Below are positions 9,371-18,239 of a stretch of 63,991 nt of DNA, piece by piece. The DNA is from Cryomorphaceae bacterium (lineage in GTDB: Bacteria; Bacteroidota; Bacteroidia; Flavobacteriales; Schleiferiaceae), in the NCBI GenBank assembly GCA_017858515.1, contig JAFMBM010000011.1, forward strand, positions 1-63,991, in the 5' to 3' direction. Numbering within the stretch: the stretch's first letter is position 1; the number at the start of each line of letters is the position of its first letter. A program made the position numbers and the translations under genes. The notes under the pieces were generated by a model that worked only from the letters and a program-made list of their open reading frames with translations, did no database searches and had not been told where the DNA came from.

Positions 9371-9936
9371 TTGGAAAGAAATTCATTCACTTTTGAAACC
9401 ACTTGCTCAATGGCTACTTCAAGCACATCGTTCAGAATAACCACATCAAAATGAACTGCCGATTCTATTTCCTTATTGGCTTTTGCCAAACGCATGGCTA
9501 TCTTTTCTTCTGTTTCTGTGCCTCGTTTCCGAAGTCGCTCTTCTAAGACTTCTATGGAGGGGGGGTGGATGAAAATAGACAGCGCACGTGCACCAAATAT
9601 TTCTTTTAAATGCATTCCGCCCATCACATCCATATCAATGGCCACATCCTTTCCTAATTCCCAAATCCGATTTACTTCTGAATGCAGTGTTCCATAAAAG
9701 AGTCCAGGATATACGTTCTCATATTCTACAAACTCATTGGCACGAATCTTAGCAGTAAAGGCATCTACGCTTAAGAAATAATAATCTACTCCTTCTTGCT
9801 CTCCTTTCCTTGGCTCTCTTGAGGTAGCTGAAACCGAGAATAAGAGCGAAGGCATATTCTTCAGTAGATGTTTTACAATAGTGGTCTTTCCTGCTCCTGA
9901 AGGTGCACTCAATATTACCAGTTTCCCTTCTCTCAT
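9367..9936 (-). CDS. gmk: Guanylate kinase
   Basis: 189 residues, the standard length. The P-loop SAPSGAGKTT is at 10-19, followed by the GMP-binding region SATSREPRKGEQEGVDYYF. It phosphorylates GMP to GDP. It lies one base behind yicC, a widespread pairing in Bacteria, and overlaps nadD by four bases. Confidence 0.97.
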   Translation of the reverse strand: MREGKLVILSAPSGAGKTTIVKHLLKNMPSLLFSVSATSREPRKGEQEGVDYYFLSVDAFTAKIRANEFVEYENVYPGLFYGTLHSEVNRIWELGKDVAIDMDVMGGMHLKEIFGARALSIFIHPPSIEVLEERLRKRGTETEEKIAMRLAKANKEIESAVHFDVVILNDVLEVAIEQVVSKVNEFLSK

Positions 9937-9937
9937 T

Positions 9938-10801
9938 CTACAATATATTTCCCAATTGCTCTTTAATCTGTTCTAAATGATCTTTCATTCGCACCACCTG
10001 CTTCTGAATCTCCGAGTGGTTGCACTTGGAGCCAATGGTATTAATTTCTCTCCCCATCTCTTGAGAAATAAAATGAAGCTTCCTCCCTTGTTTCTCTCCT
10101 TTCTCCATCTCCTCTCTGAAGAAATTCAAATGGCTCTTAAGTCGAACCTTCTCTTCATTGATGTCCCATTTCTCTAGATAGAAAATCATTTCTTGCTGAA
10201 ATCGGCTCGGATCTAAATCGATAGACAAGGCTTCTGCGGCTTGAACCAATTTACTGCGCATCGCTTCTTTTCTCTCGGCTTCCATGGGCTCTATTAGCGC
10301 AATGGCTGAGGCTATGGCCGCACAATTCGACTCCATATCCTCTTCCAAGACGGCGCCCTCCTGCAAACGATGCTGATCTAATTCCAGTAGGCATATCTTC
10401 ACACAGGCTAAAACTTCAGGAAAAATAGGATCTAATGATATTTCTTCTTCTTGTTTCAATACCTCTGGCATTCTCAAGATTACAGGCAACAAATCTGAAC
10501 TCAAATTATGCTTGCGACTTAATTCGGTGAGTTGATGCAAATAGGCTTCAAACTTTGCTTGATCAATGACGCTGTTGGAATTAGATGACAAACCCTGTAA
10601 GTATATGCTTATATCCAACTTCCCTCTTGAAACTATTTCTTGCGAAAGATTCCGAATTTCCTGCTCCATACTGCGCATCGCAGAGGGCATTCTAACGCTA
10701 AGATCCAATTGCTTTGCATTCAGGGATCTTGCCTCTACTGCAATTTTGTAGTCTTGCGTTTCAGATTCACAGCGGCCAAAGCCTGTCATTGATCGAATCA
10801 T
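9938..10801 (-). CDS. yicC: YicC-family endoribonuclease
   Basis: 287 residues beginning with the family N-terminus MIRSMTGFGR. The C-terminal DUF1732 region is recognisable from KLHFISQEMGREINTIGSK. E. coli YicC is described as an endoribonuclease; the active residues cannot be assigned here. It is the first gene of the minus-strand operon running into gmk, nadD and the nuclease. TACCTTTG lies 14 bases upstream of the ATG. Confidence 0.95.
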   Translation of the reverse strand: MIRSMTGFGRCESETQDYKIAVEARSLNAKQLDLSVRMPSAMRSMEQEIRNLSQEIVSRGKLDISIYLQGLSSNSNSVIDQAKFEAYLHQLTELSRKHNLSSDLLPVILRMPEVLKQEEEISLDPIFPEVLACVKICLLELDQHRLQEGAVLEEDMESNCAAIASAIALIEPMEAERKEAMRSKLVQAAEALSIDLDPSRFQQEMIFYLEKWDINEEKVRLKSHLNFFREEMEKGEKQGRKLHFISQEMGREINTIGSKCNHSEIQKQVVRMKDHLEQIKEQLGNIL

Positions 10802-10815
10802 GGTTGGAATTTATA

Positions 10816-10823
10816 CAAAGGTA
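10816..10823 (-). promoter_or_regulatory. Candidate minus-7 element for the yicC-gmk-nadD operon
   Basis: TACCTTTG on the minus strand, 14 bases before the yicC start; the same 8-mer precedes several other genes in this window. No TTG lies at the expected distance upstream. Confidence 0.45.
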
Positions 10824-10865
10824 AGGGCTCTGAATGAAGGACTTTCATAGGTTCTTTTACTAAGA

Positions 10866-11669
10866 TTATTCTGCTGGCTTTTCGCAATCCAAGGCGAAAA
10901 CCATGGGCAATTTGCTTCCTAGATTCTTATTCCGCCATTTTCCGGGCTCCTCTTCTTTCAAGTCTTCAAAGCAATTGTAGGGCGAATAGTCGTATTCGTT
11001 CAGAAGTTGGATGCGAAATCCAACCTTAATTAAGGAATTCAGTATTTCCGACATAGAATGATTCCATGTATAGGTGGTCGATTCTATGGGCGCAGAAGGA
11101 TCTGCATAGGTTCCTAACTCCTTTTCTATAGCAGGACCTACATTGAAATAGGTGTATTTCCACTCGGCGAAATTGGGACTTAATGCGTAGGTAAGCGGAT
11201 GGAATTCTGCGAAGACAAACCTTCCTCCTGGCTTGAGATGCTTGTAAATCACTTCCGCCCACTGACTCAAATCAGGCAGCCATACGATGGTTCCATAGCT
11301 TGCAAAAACGAGGTCGAACCGCCTGTTTTCTGGATGATTGAATTGTAGAACATTCGCACAGATAAAGGTTGCATCGGCCTTCAACTCGCTTGCAAACTCG
11401 GTGGCTTTGGCAACGGCTACGGGTGAAAGGTCTACCCCTACTACCTCAGCACCCATGCGCGCAATAGATATGCTGTCTTGGCCAAAGTGACACTGCAGAT
11501 GTAAAACAGACTTACCTTTTAAGTCTCCCAACAATTCCAACTCTATCGAATTTAAACTGTTCTTTCCCTTCAACCAGTCTTCTTGACTGTAGAATTGAGA
11601 CTCTATATGCACGGGGGTACGCTTATTCCATGAATCCCGATTGGACTCTAAAAACTCTTTGTTCTCCAT
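10866..11669 (-). CDS. Class I SAM-dependent methyltransferase
   Basis: 267 residues. Motif I is VLHLQCHFGQDSIS at about 55-68, followed by VVGVDLSPVAVAKA, which binds the SAM ribose; a later FDLVFASYGTIVWLPD matches motif IV of small-molecule methyltransferases. The YTYFN and TYTWNHS segments near 165-195 occur in a Bacteroidota group of UbiE/Methyltransf_25-like proteins. The substrate is unknown. It stands between yicC and an EamA transporter, all on the minus strand, with gaps of 61-64 bases. Confidence 0.88.
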   Translation of the reverse strand: MENKEFLESNRDSWNKRTPVHIESQFYSQEDWLKGKNSLNSIELELLGDLKGKSVLHLQCHFGQDSISIARMGAEVVGVDLSPVAVAKATEFASELKADATFICANVLQFNHPENRRFDLVFASYGTIVWLPDLSQWAEVIYKHLKPGGRFVFAEFHPLTYALSPNFAEWKYTYFNVGPAIEKELGTYADPSAPIESTTYTWNHSMSEILNSLIKVGFRIQLLNEYDYSPYNCFEDLKEEEPGKWRNKNLGSKLPMVFALDCEKPAE

Positions 11670-11730
11670 TGATTGCTGTTTCGAGTGTGAAAAGATACGC
11701 TTGGCGGCTGAGGAGCTTCAAAATTTAACA

Positions 11731-12639
11731 TCAAGGCTTCTGCAGGCGAAAGGGGTTGCTGCTGGCAGTTGTACTTCCTATGAAGACTCCTAGAATCACT
11801 AATCCGCCCATAAACAATTGGAATGCACTAGGGATTTCCATTCCAGACAAAGCGGCAAAGACACTTGCCAAGAAGGGCTGTAGGTAGATATACATTCCTG
11901 TTATGGCACTTCCCACCTTAGAGATGGCATAAATATTAAACAGATAGGCAATGAAGGTGGTAAACACTATTACAAACGCCATCCGCAACAGAATGCCACT
12001 GGGCAATTGGGTCCATTCTATCTCCATTACTTGATGAAATCCTACGGGTATAACTACACATAGACCTGCCATAAATACCCATTGAATGACCTTTATAGGT
12101 GGATACTTTTTCATCAAGGGCTGCACTACTACTAGGTAAGCAGCATAAAAGCTCGCGTTTAGGAGGATGAAAAAGTCGCCTAGTGGATGACTCTGAATGG
12201 AAGACAATGTGCTTCCTGCAACAATCAGTAAAAGAGCTGCTGTTCCTGCTATGGCCAAGCCTATCCATCTATTTACACTAATCTTCTCTTTGTGTAGCAG
12301 CGCACCTAAGACCACCACCAACAAGGGCGAGATGGTCATTATGATGGAGCTGTTTACGGGGGATGTCATGCTTAATCCTTTGAAAAAAAACAGCTGATTA
12401 CCGGCTACTCCCAGCATGCCGCAGAGAAATATGCGCCCTATATCCGACCGAGCTGGCCATGAAAATCCTTTGCTCAAATTCAAAATAAAAAAGAGAATAG
12501 AGGCGCCTAGTACTCTCAAGAGTATAAAACCAGACGATTGCACATAGGCCGGCATTACGTCTTTGGCCCATATATAATTGATGCTGTAAATGGCTGCCAC
12601 ACACAAAAGCGCTGCATGTGCCATGCGCTTATCCTTCAT
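11731..12639 (-). CDS. EamA/DMT-family transporter
   Basis: 302 residues with about ten hydrophobic segments in two similar halves, the pattern of drug/metabolite transporters with duplicated EamA domains. Sequences such as LLRVLGASILFF and AGTAALLL support this. Such proteins export amino acids or other small metabolites at the inner membrane; the substrate cannot be read from sequence. The start could also be the ATG at 12624. It is divergent from a transsulfuration enzyme gene, and both starts have TACCTTTG elements. Confidence 0.9.
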   Translation of the reverse strand: MKDKRMAHAALLCVAAIYSINYIWAKDVMPAYVQSSGFILLRVLGASILFFILNLSKGFSWPARSDIGRIFLCGMLGVAGNQLFFFKGLSMTSPVNSSIIMTISPLLVVVLGALLHKEKISVNRWIGLAIAGTAALLLIVAGSTLSSIQSHPLGDFFILLNASFYAAYLVVVQPLMKKYPPIKVIQWVFMAGLCVVIPVGFHQVMEIEWTQLPSGILLRMAFVIVFTTFIAYLFNIYAISKVGSAITGMYIYLQPFLASVFAALSGMEIPSAFQLFMGGLVILGVFIGSTTASSNPFRLQKP

Positions 12640-12657
12640 CTTTTTTTTCTAAGGGCT

Positions 12658-12665
12658 CAAAGGTA
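12658..12665 (-). promoter_or_regulatory. Candidate minus-7 element for the EamA transporter gene
   Basis: TACCTTTG on the minus strand, 18 bases upstream of the ATG at 12639. It forms a divergent pair with the element at 12686-12693. Confidence 0.45.
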
Positions 12666-12685
12666 ATCGGCTCTTATGGCTTAAT

Positions 12686-12693
12686 TACCTTTG
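12686..12693 (+). promoter_or_regulatory. Candidate minus-7 element for the transsulfuration enzyme gene
   Basis: TACCTTTG, 19 bases before the ATG at 12713. The octamer is identical to the element on the opposite strand 20 bases away. No clear TTG upstream. Confidence 0.45.
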
Positions 12694-12712
12694 CTTCTCA
12701 CTAAGTGATAAT

Positions 12713-13876
12713 ATGACGAACGATCTCTCTGCGGGATTCGGAACCAAAGCAGTTCATGCGGGCCAATCTCCAGATCCTTCTACGGGTGCTGTAATGACAC
12801 CTGTCTATTTTACCTCTACTTACGCTCAAGCTGCTCCTGGTGATCATAAGGGTTATGAATATTCAAGAACGCATAATCCTACTCGCACTGCGCTGCAAGA
12901 CAATATTGCCGCACTCGAAAATGGCAAGCTTGGAATTGCCTTTGCCAGTGGATTGGCCGCGGTAGATGCCATCGTTCGCCTTTTAAAACCCGGCGATGAA
13001 CTTGTTTCTACCAACGATTTGTACGGTGGAACCTATCGTCTTTTTACCAAACTCTTCGCTCATTACGGCATTGTTTTCAAGTTTGTAGACATGACCGATA
13101 TAGCCCAGCTGGAAGAAGCTTTGACAGCTAAGACCAAATTGGTTTGGGTTGAAACGCCCTCAAATCCTCTTTTGCACATTATCGATATTAAGGCGGTAGC
13201 TGCCCTGAAAAAGAAGTACGATTTTACACTTGTTGTCGACAATACTTTTGCTACGCCTTATTTGCAACAACCTATTCATTTGGGTGCCGATTTGGTTATG
13301 CATTCGGCCACTAAGTATTTGGGCGGACATAGCGATGTTGTGCTCGGATTAATTGTAGCCAAAGATGAAAGCCTTGCTAAGCAACTTCTTTTCATTCAAA
13401 ATTCGGCTGGGGCTATACCCGGTCCTATGGATTGCTTCTTGGTTCTCAGAGGAATCAAGACCCTCCACCTTCGCATGAAACAACATTGCGAAAACACCAA
13501 AACAATTGCCCACTTTTTACAAGCTCATCCCAAAGTAGAAAAAGTGCATTGGCCTGGATTCTCATCCCATCGCGGACATGCTATTGCAGTTGAGCAAATG
13601 AACGGCTTTGGTGGAATGATCTCCTTTATTATTAAGGGCGATAAAGGAGCCGATGCTCGAAACTTCCTTTCTAATCTCAAGGTCTTTACCTTGGCTGAAT
13701 CTCTAGGTGGTGTGGAATCTCTTTGTGGTCATCCTGCCAGTATGACCCATGCTTCGATTCCAAAAGAGGAAAGGATAAAAGCGGGATTGTCTGATTCTCT
13801 GATTCGTTTGAGTGTAGGGATTGAAGACGCAGCAGATTTACAACAGGATATAGAACAAGCTCTATCAAAAATTTAA
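12713..13876 (+). CDS. Cystathionine gamma-synthase/gamma-lyase family PLP enzyme
   Basis: 387 residues of the Cys/Met metabolism PLP family. YEYSRTHNPTRTALQ (48-62) and the PLP lysine K201 in HSATKYLGGHSDVVLG are diagnostic, as is the C-terminal SLGGVESLCGHPASMTH. The same fold covers cystathionine gamma-synthase (MetB), gamma-lyase (MccB) and related enzymes; the sequence does not decide between them. It acts in methionine/cysteine interconversion. A KtrA-like gene follows after one base, so they are probably co-transcribed. Confidence 0.93.
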   Translation: MTNDLSAGFGTKAVHAGQSPDPSTGAVMTPVYFTSTYAQAAPGDHKGYEYSRTHNPTRTALQDNIAALENGKLGIAFASGLAAVDAIVRLLKPGDELVSTNDLYGGTYRLFTKLFAHYGIVFKFVDMTDIAQLEEALTAKTKLVWVETPSNPLLHIIDIKAVAALKKKYDFTLVVDNTFATPYLQQPIHLGADLVMHSATKYLGGHSDVVLGLIVAKDESLAKQLLFIQNSAGAIPGPMDCFLVLRGIKTLHLRMKQHCENTKTIAHFLQAHPKVEKVHWPGFSSHRGHAIAVEQMNGFGGMISFIIKGDKGADARNFLSNLKVFTLAESLGGVESLCGHPASMTHASIPKEERIKAGLSDSLIRLSVGIEDAADLQQDIEQALSKI

Positions 13877-13877
13877 A

Positions 13878-14546
13878 ATGAATCAGAAATTCGCAGTTAT
13901 TGGTCTTGGTCAATTCGGAAGCAGTATTGCTCGCAAACTTTCGCTCAAAGGAAGTGAGGTGATTGCCATTGATTCCGATGAAGAAAAGGTGGAAAGCATT
14001 AAGAACGATGTGGCTTACGCCGTCACCATGGACTCTACAGATAAGCGCTCCTTAGAAGCCCAAAACATTCAAGATATGGATGCGGTCATTGTTTCTATTG
14101 GAGCCAATTTTCAGGCAATGCTTCTTACCACTTTCCTTCTTCAAGAATTGGGAGTAAATAGGATTATTGCCCGCGCTCAAGGAGTTACTCAAAGACGCAT
14201 CTTGGAAAAGATGGGAATTACCGAAATTCTTCAGCCTGAGGAAGAGGTTGGGAAAAACGTTGCCGAGCAATTGTTCAATCCCGGCGTGTTGATGTGTATG
14301 TCTCTACCCGACGATTATGAAATTATTGAAGTTCAGGCACCAAAGTCTTGTGCCCGACGTTCGTTAGATGCTATTGGACTCAGAGAAAAGTACCAACTAA
14401 ACCTTGTTACCTTGCTTAGGAAAATCAATGACGAGTACCATATACAAGGTATTCCCGACGCGGGAACCGCCCTGGAGGCAGAAGATCTTTTGGTTCTTTT
14501 TGGAAAGAGCAAGCACATAGACCGATTCATTGAAATCAATAGCTAA
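13878..14546 (+). CDS. TrkA/KtrA-type potassium channel regulatory subunit
   Basis: 222 residues with an RCK domain: Rossmann motif GLGQFGSS at 9-16, the acidic nucleotide-binding residue in VIAIDSDEEKV, and a C-terminal TrkA_C part (about 140-220). Such cytoplasmic rings bind nucleotides and gate a KtrB/TrkH membrane channel. No channel gene is adjacent, so the partner must be elsewhere or the protein serves another transporter. It follows the transsulfuration gene with one base between, an unusual functional pairing. Confidence 0.92.
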   Translation: MNQKFAVIGLGQFGSSIARKLSLKGSEVIAIDSDEEKVESIKNDVAYAVTMDSTDKRSLEAQNIQDMDAVIVSIGANFQAMLLTTFLLQELGVNRIIARAQGVTQRRILEKMGITEILQPEEEVGKNVAEQLFNPGVLMCMSLPDDYEIIEVQAPKSCARRSLDAIGLREKYQLNLVTLLRKINDEYHIQGIPDAGTALEAEDLLVLFGKSKHIDRFIEINS

Positions 14547-14559
14547 AAATTTACCTTTG
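14530..14559 (+). promoter_or_regulatory. Promoter for the lipoprotein gene, both elements present
   Basis: TTG at 14530-14532, a 19-base spacer, then TACCTTTG at 14552-14559, 13 bases before the ATG at 14573. It is the only site found here that matches both halves of the Bacteroidota sigma consensus with correct spacing. The upstream half lies inside the end of the ktrA-like gene. Confidence 0.65.
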
Positions 14560-14572
14560 ATAAAACATCCAG

Positions 14573-15088
14573 ATGAGAAAACTACTCCTACTTGTCGTAT
14601 TTGCTTTTAGTCTAGCTTGCTCTAAAGACGACGACAACAATAATGTTCCGAATACGGGCAATGCCGATCTAACGGCAAGACTTGTTGGAAATTGGGAAAT
14701 GACAGACCTATATTATGATGCTTCTGTACCTAATCCTCTGAATCCTTTCAGTCCTATCAATCTTTCAGGACCTGCTGAGAATGTGTATGGAGATTTTAAT
14801 ATCTCGGCCTCACCCAATAATGTAGATTATAACTATGGCTTCGATATTGAAAGCCCTCTAGATCCTACTCAGTCCTTTCCCATTACACAAGTAGGACAAG
14901 GCACTTGGAACGTTACTTCCAATGGAACTAAGGTGGTTGTAGAGCAAAGCAACAACACCACAACAACCTATACGGTGCAGGAGAATGAGATCAATCGTCA
15001 GGTTTGGACTGCAAAGGTGCCTACTACTGTTCCCGGTTTCAATATAACGGTGAATGCAGATATACGCATCACTTTGATTCGCAAATAG
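14573..15088 (+). CDS. Lipoprotein, lipocalin-like
   Basis: 171 residues. A lipoprotein signal peptide ends in SLACSKDDD (lipid-attached Cys at about 16) followed by an Asp/Asn-rich linker, as in surface or periplasmic Bacteroidota lipoproteins. The rest (LVGNWEMTDLYYD ... GTWNVTSNGTKVVVEQ) alternates like the DUF5004/lipocalin-like small beta-barrel families, but I cannot name one with certainty. It has its own promoter and is followed by another lipoprotein gene after 131 bases. Confidence 0.8.
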   Translation: MRKLLLLVVFAFSLACSKDDDNNNVPNTGNADLTARLVGNWEMTDLYYDASVPNPLNPFSPINLSGPAENVYGDFNISASPNNVDYNYGFDIESPLDPTQSFPITQVGQGTWNVTSNGTKVVVEQSNNTTTTYTVQENEINRQVWTAKVPTTVPGFNITVNADIRITLIRK

Positions 15089-15219
15089 GCCTTCCCAACA
15101 GAGAAGGCAGCATAGAGCTCAATAATGTGCCAAGCCTTTTGGCAAACCCACACGAAATCCGTTTTAAAGGCGTTACATTCTATCGTTTCCTTACTTTTGA
15201 AAACCCGCATCCTACGCCT

Positions 15220-15963
15220 ATGAAATACCTTTATAAACTATTCCTTCTTGTCTTTGGCGTTCTCCTTCTTGCACCCAGCTGCAAGAAAGACGATCCTACT
15301 CCTCTCACTCCGCCTACTTCCAACAACACTCTTTCTCCGGGAAATCCCTCCCCTTCAGATGCGGATGCCGTGATGTATGCTATCGTACAAAAATCCATTC
15401 AAGACCTTCCCTTTGGCCCTGTAGAACTATCTCAAAGTATTCCCATTGCAGTTTTTGCCAATGGAAGTGGTATGCCCACTTCAGTAGGTAGTGTCTTTAT
15501 TGAAGGCCGTAAAATGACTTTCCTATCGGGCACTTATACGTATTTCCCTGGTTTTATGGACACCTTAGGTCCTCTTAGTTTGGAAGGAGCAGATATTGAA
15601 TGGAGTGCTAGTGGTGGAAATGGATTTCCTTCTTTTACTCGTGTAGACAGTAGTCCTTGGCCAAACGTGGGAGCCTTTACTTCTTCTACTACCATTTCCA
15701 AATCATCCAGCTATACTATGTCGGTTACGGGTGTGGCAAATGCAGATTCTACCATTTTCAGCTTGGGTGAAACGCTTTCGGTTACTGTTCCGGGCAATGT
15801 AAGCAGCTACACTTTTAATTCGAGCGAATTGTCTTCCTTAAAATTAACGGGAGAACTTATGGCCGTTACGGCCTATCGGCTTGGCAAAGAAATAGTGGGC
15901 CCTAAAAAAGTGTATTTAGGGAAGTTGTTGACCTACCAAACGCCTGTACAAGTAATCCCTTAG
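15220..15963 (+). CDS. Lipoprotein of unknown function
   Basis: 247 residues from the ATG at 15220; the frame opens at 15004, but only this start gives the lipoprotein signal peptide ending in LLLAPSCKKDD, and it avoids overlap with the previous gene. After a Pro/Thr/Ser-rich linker the protein is Ser/Thr- and Gly-rich with alternating beta character (SSSYTMSVTG, SSYTFNSSEL). It is likely anchored in the outer membrane. Family not recognised. Confidence 0.78.
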   Translation: MKYLYKLFLLVFGVLLLAPSCKKDDPTPLTPPTSNNTLSPGNPSPSDADAVMYAIVQKSIQDLPFGPVELSQSIPIAVFANGSGMPTSVGSVFIEGRKMTFLSGTYTYFPGFMDTLGPLSLEGADIEWSASGGNGFPSFTRVDSSPWPNVGAFTSSTTISKSSSYTMSVTGVANADSTIFSLGETLSVTVPGNVSSYTFNSSELSSLKLTGELMAVTAYRLGKEIVGPKKVYLGKLLTYQTPVQVIP

Positions 15964-16057
15964 TCTTCTCTGCTCCTTTATAGCTTACCTATTCTCTTGT
16001 AACTCCAATCAAGCGGACTTTATAATTTCTTTCATCCTGTTCTATGCCGGCCCTATT

Positions 16058-16996
16058 TCAGATGGGCTGAACCACTGAATGCTTTTCTTCTTTTAATCGA
16101 TCGGGCACACAGGCCGCTAAGGCCTGCACTAAAACCTTCGCCATGCGCTTCTTATAGTGCGATTGCAAACAAACAACACTAATCTCTCGGGTTGGAATAG
16201 GATTGTCTATTGGCTTGAGAAACTTCTGCTGCTCTTTCGATAAATCGGCGGCAGTGAGATAGGGCAACAATGTCATGCCATAGCCTAGTCTGCTCAAACG
16301 TACCAAAGTGTCGAAGTTGCCACTCTCTATTTCTATCTTCTTCATGGAAGCGGGATGCTCTTCGGGATGTTTGCACAATTTCAAAACCGAATTTCGAAAG
16401 CAATGTCCTTCATTCAGCAACAACATATCCCTACTGTCTAATTCAGAATGGAGTATAAAGCTTTCCTTTTCCAATCGGTGTCCTTCGGGTATATACGCCA
16501 TAAAGGGCTCATAGAATACAGGGTATTCTTGAAGGTCTTTTTCATCAAGGGGAGTGGCCAAAATGGCTCCGTCTATTTCTCTTCCTCTCAAAGCAGTGAT
16601 AATCTGCTCGGTCTGCATCTCTTGAATGCGAAAATCTACCTCGGGTAAGAACTTCTGTAGCTTAGGTACCAATCGGTGTAAGATGGAGGGTGCCAAAGTG
16701 GGAATAATGGCCAAGCGAAACTCTCCTTTTAAACTTCCCTTTAGCTCTTCTACCATGCCATTCATGGCTTGAACCTCTGAGAGTATGCTCTCGGCTTGCT
16801 GCAACAAATGCTTTCCTGCTTCGGTGGGCTCTACAGGATGCTTATTGCGGTCGAATAAGATAATGCCCAATTCATCTTCCAACTTCTGAACCTGCATGCT
16901 CAAGGTTGGCTGAGTTACATGGCACGACTCTGCGGCTTTTCCAAAATGACGGTGAGTATTCACCGCCAATGCATAGGTTAATTGTGTAATGGTCAT
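16058..16996 (-). CDS. oxyR: OxyR-type peroxide-sensing LysR regulator
   Basis: A 312-residue LysR-type regulator. The winged helix is in residues 1-60 (FGKAAESCHVTQPTLSMQVQ). The effector domain contains GHCFRNSVLKLC with C199 and C208, the same spacing, and here the same numbering, as the redox-active pair of E. coli OxyR. It is transcribed divergently from a dps gene with 85 bases between, a typical arrangement for peroxide control of Dps. Calling it OxyR rests on this cysteine pair and the neighbour. Confidence 0.93.
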   Translation of the reverse strand: MTITQLTYALAVNTHRHFGKAAESCHVTQPTLSMQVQKLEDELGIILFDRNKHPVEPTEAGKHLLQQAESILSEVQAMNGMVEELKGSLKGEFRLAIIPTLAPSILHRLVPKLQKFLPEVDFRIQEMQTEQIITALRGREIDGAILATPLDEKDLQEYPVFYEPFMAYIPEGHRLEKESFILHSELDSRDMLLLNEGHCFRNSVLKLCKHPEEHPASMKKIEIESGNFDTLVRLSRLGYGMTLLPYLTAADLSKEQQKFLKPIDNPIPTREISVVCLQSHYKKRMAKVLVQALAACVPDRLKEEKHSVVQPI

Positions 16997-17052
16997 CTGT
17001 TTTGTCTATGTTCAGAGTGGTAAACTCAATAGAATGGCACTCTTAGAGGAGG

Positions 17053-17060
17053 TATCTTTG
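17053..17060 (+). promoter_or_regulatory. Candidate minus-7 element of the dps promoter
   Basis: TATCTTTG lies 21 bases before the dps ATG. No TTG is seen 19 bases further upstream, which fits a promoter that needs an activator such as the divergent OxyR (inference). Confidence 0.5.
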
Positions 17061-17081
17061 ATTGACTAAAATACATGAACC

Positions 17082-17555
17082 ATGGCACCTACTAATCACA
17101 TTGGCTTAGAAACAACACAAAGTCTTTCTATTGCCAACAGCTTAAATACTTTGCTCGCGAACTTTCAGATTTATTATCAAAACCTTAGGGGATTGCACTG
17201 GAACATAAAGGGCAAAAACTTCTTCGAACTTCACTTGAAATTTGAAGAACTCTATACCGACTCTCAGATAAAAATCGATCTAATTGCGGAGCGTATTCTT
17301 ACGCTAGGTGCACATCCTATTCATACTTTCGAAGACTACCTTGAGCATTCTTCTCTGCGAATAGGTAAAAATATCCACCAAGACCAGCTAGCGGTTGAAC
17401 TCATTGTGGAGAATCTTACGGCCTTAATTGAACTTGAACGTCCCATTACCTCTATGGCAACCGAGGGTGCCGACGACGGAACAACCGATATGCTGAGTAC
17501 TTTTATTGCCGAACAAGAAAAAACCCTTTGGATGTTCCGTTCATGGATGGCGTAA
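17082..17555 (+). CDS. dps: Dps-family DNA-protecting ferritin
   Basis: 157 residues. The intersubunit ferroxidase ligands are all visible with the spacing of Listeria Dps: H39, H51, E55 (Asp in Listeria), D66 and E70 within LHWNIKG ... KIDLIAE. The dodecamer oxidises iron with peroxide and protects DNA. An ATG seven bases upstream stops at once, so 17082 is the start. It lies opposite oxyR, and a Nudix gene overlaps its last 13 bases. Confidence 0.96.
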   Translation: MAPTNHIGLETTQSLSIANSLNTLLANFQIYYQNLRGLHWNIKGKNFFELHLKFEELYTDSQIKIDLIAERILTLGAHPIHTFEDYLEHSSLRIGKNIHQDQLAVELIVENLTALIELERPITSMATEGADDGTTDMLSTFIAEQEKTLWMFRSWMA

Positions 17556-18190
17556 AACACGAACTCTTTCAAGGTCATTCTGCTCTCTTAAGGGTGGAAG
17601 AGCGATTCTCGAATGGATTGCCGGGATTGATTTCCCATGAAAGAATGGTTCCACCCGAACGCAGGCCGAATCTCTGGGATCCTTTTCCGGAGAACAGAAA
17701 AACCTCTGCCGTCTTGGTAAGCCTCTTTCAACGCAACGAAGAACTCCACACTACCCTCATTTTGCGCCCTTCATACAATGGGGTACACAGCAAACAGATT
17801 GCTTTCCCAGGTGGGAAAACCGAGGAGTCTGACCCTAGCTTTACGCATACTGCACTCAGGGAAGCAGAGGAGGAAGTGGGCATTCCTATGCATCTACCTA
17901 GGGTGCTGGGCGAACTGACTAGGCTGTATATTCCGCCTAGCAAGTTTGAGGTGGTACCCATCTTGTCTACCCTCAATGAGATTCCCATTTGGAGACCTGA
18001 CCCTACCGAAGTAGATCAAATTCTAGAGCTGCCTTTGTCTGACCTCAGAAAACCCAATGCTTTTCAAATGAGTATTCGTCCAACCAGTTTTGGTCCGGTG
18101 GAAGTACCCGCCTTTATTTGGAAGGAGCACATCATTTGGGGCGCTACGGCCATGATCTTAAACGAACTTCTAGACTTAATTGATCCATAA
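17543..18190 (+). CDS. Nudix hydrolase, CoA pyrophosphatase-like
   Basis: 215 residues from the ATG at 17543 (a TTG at 17528 is a less likely start). The Nudix box is GGKTEESDPSFTHTALREAEEEVG around residues 89-112, containing the REAEEEVG metal-binding core, and the preceding RPSYNGVHSKQIAFPGG resembles the UPF0035 signature of CoA/acyl-CoA pyrophosphatases (NudL/PCD1). It probably cleaves CoA or its oxidised derivatives. It overlaps dps by 13 bases, so it may be co-expressed under peroxide stress. Confidence 0.88.
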   Translation: MDGVKHELFQGHSALLRVEERFSNGLPGLISHERMVPPERRPNLWDPFPENRKTSAVLVSLFQRNEELHTTLILRPSYNGVHSKQIAFPGGKTEESDPSFTHTALREAEEEVGIPMHLPRVLGELTRLYIPPSKFEVVPILSTLNEIPIWRPDPTEVDQILELPLSDLRKPNAFQMSIRPTSFGPVEVPAFIWKEHIIWGATAMILNELLDLIDP

Positions 18191-18239
18191 CTCAAGAGAA
18201 AGAAGAATTCCGCACCTTAGCCTTCCTATTTTTGCTGAG

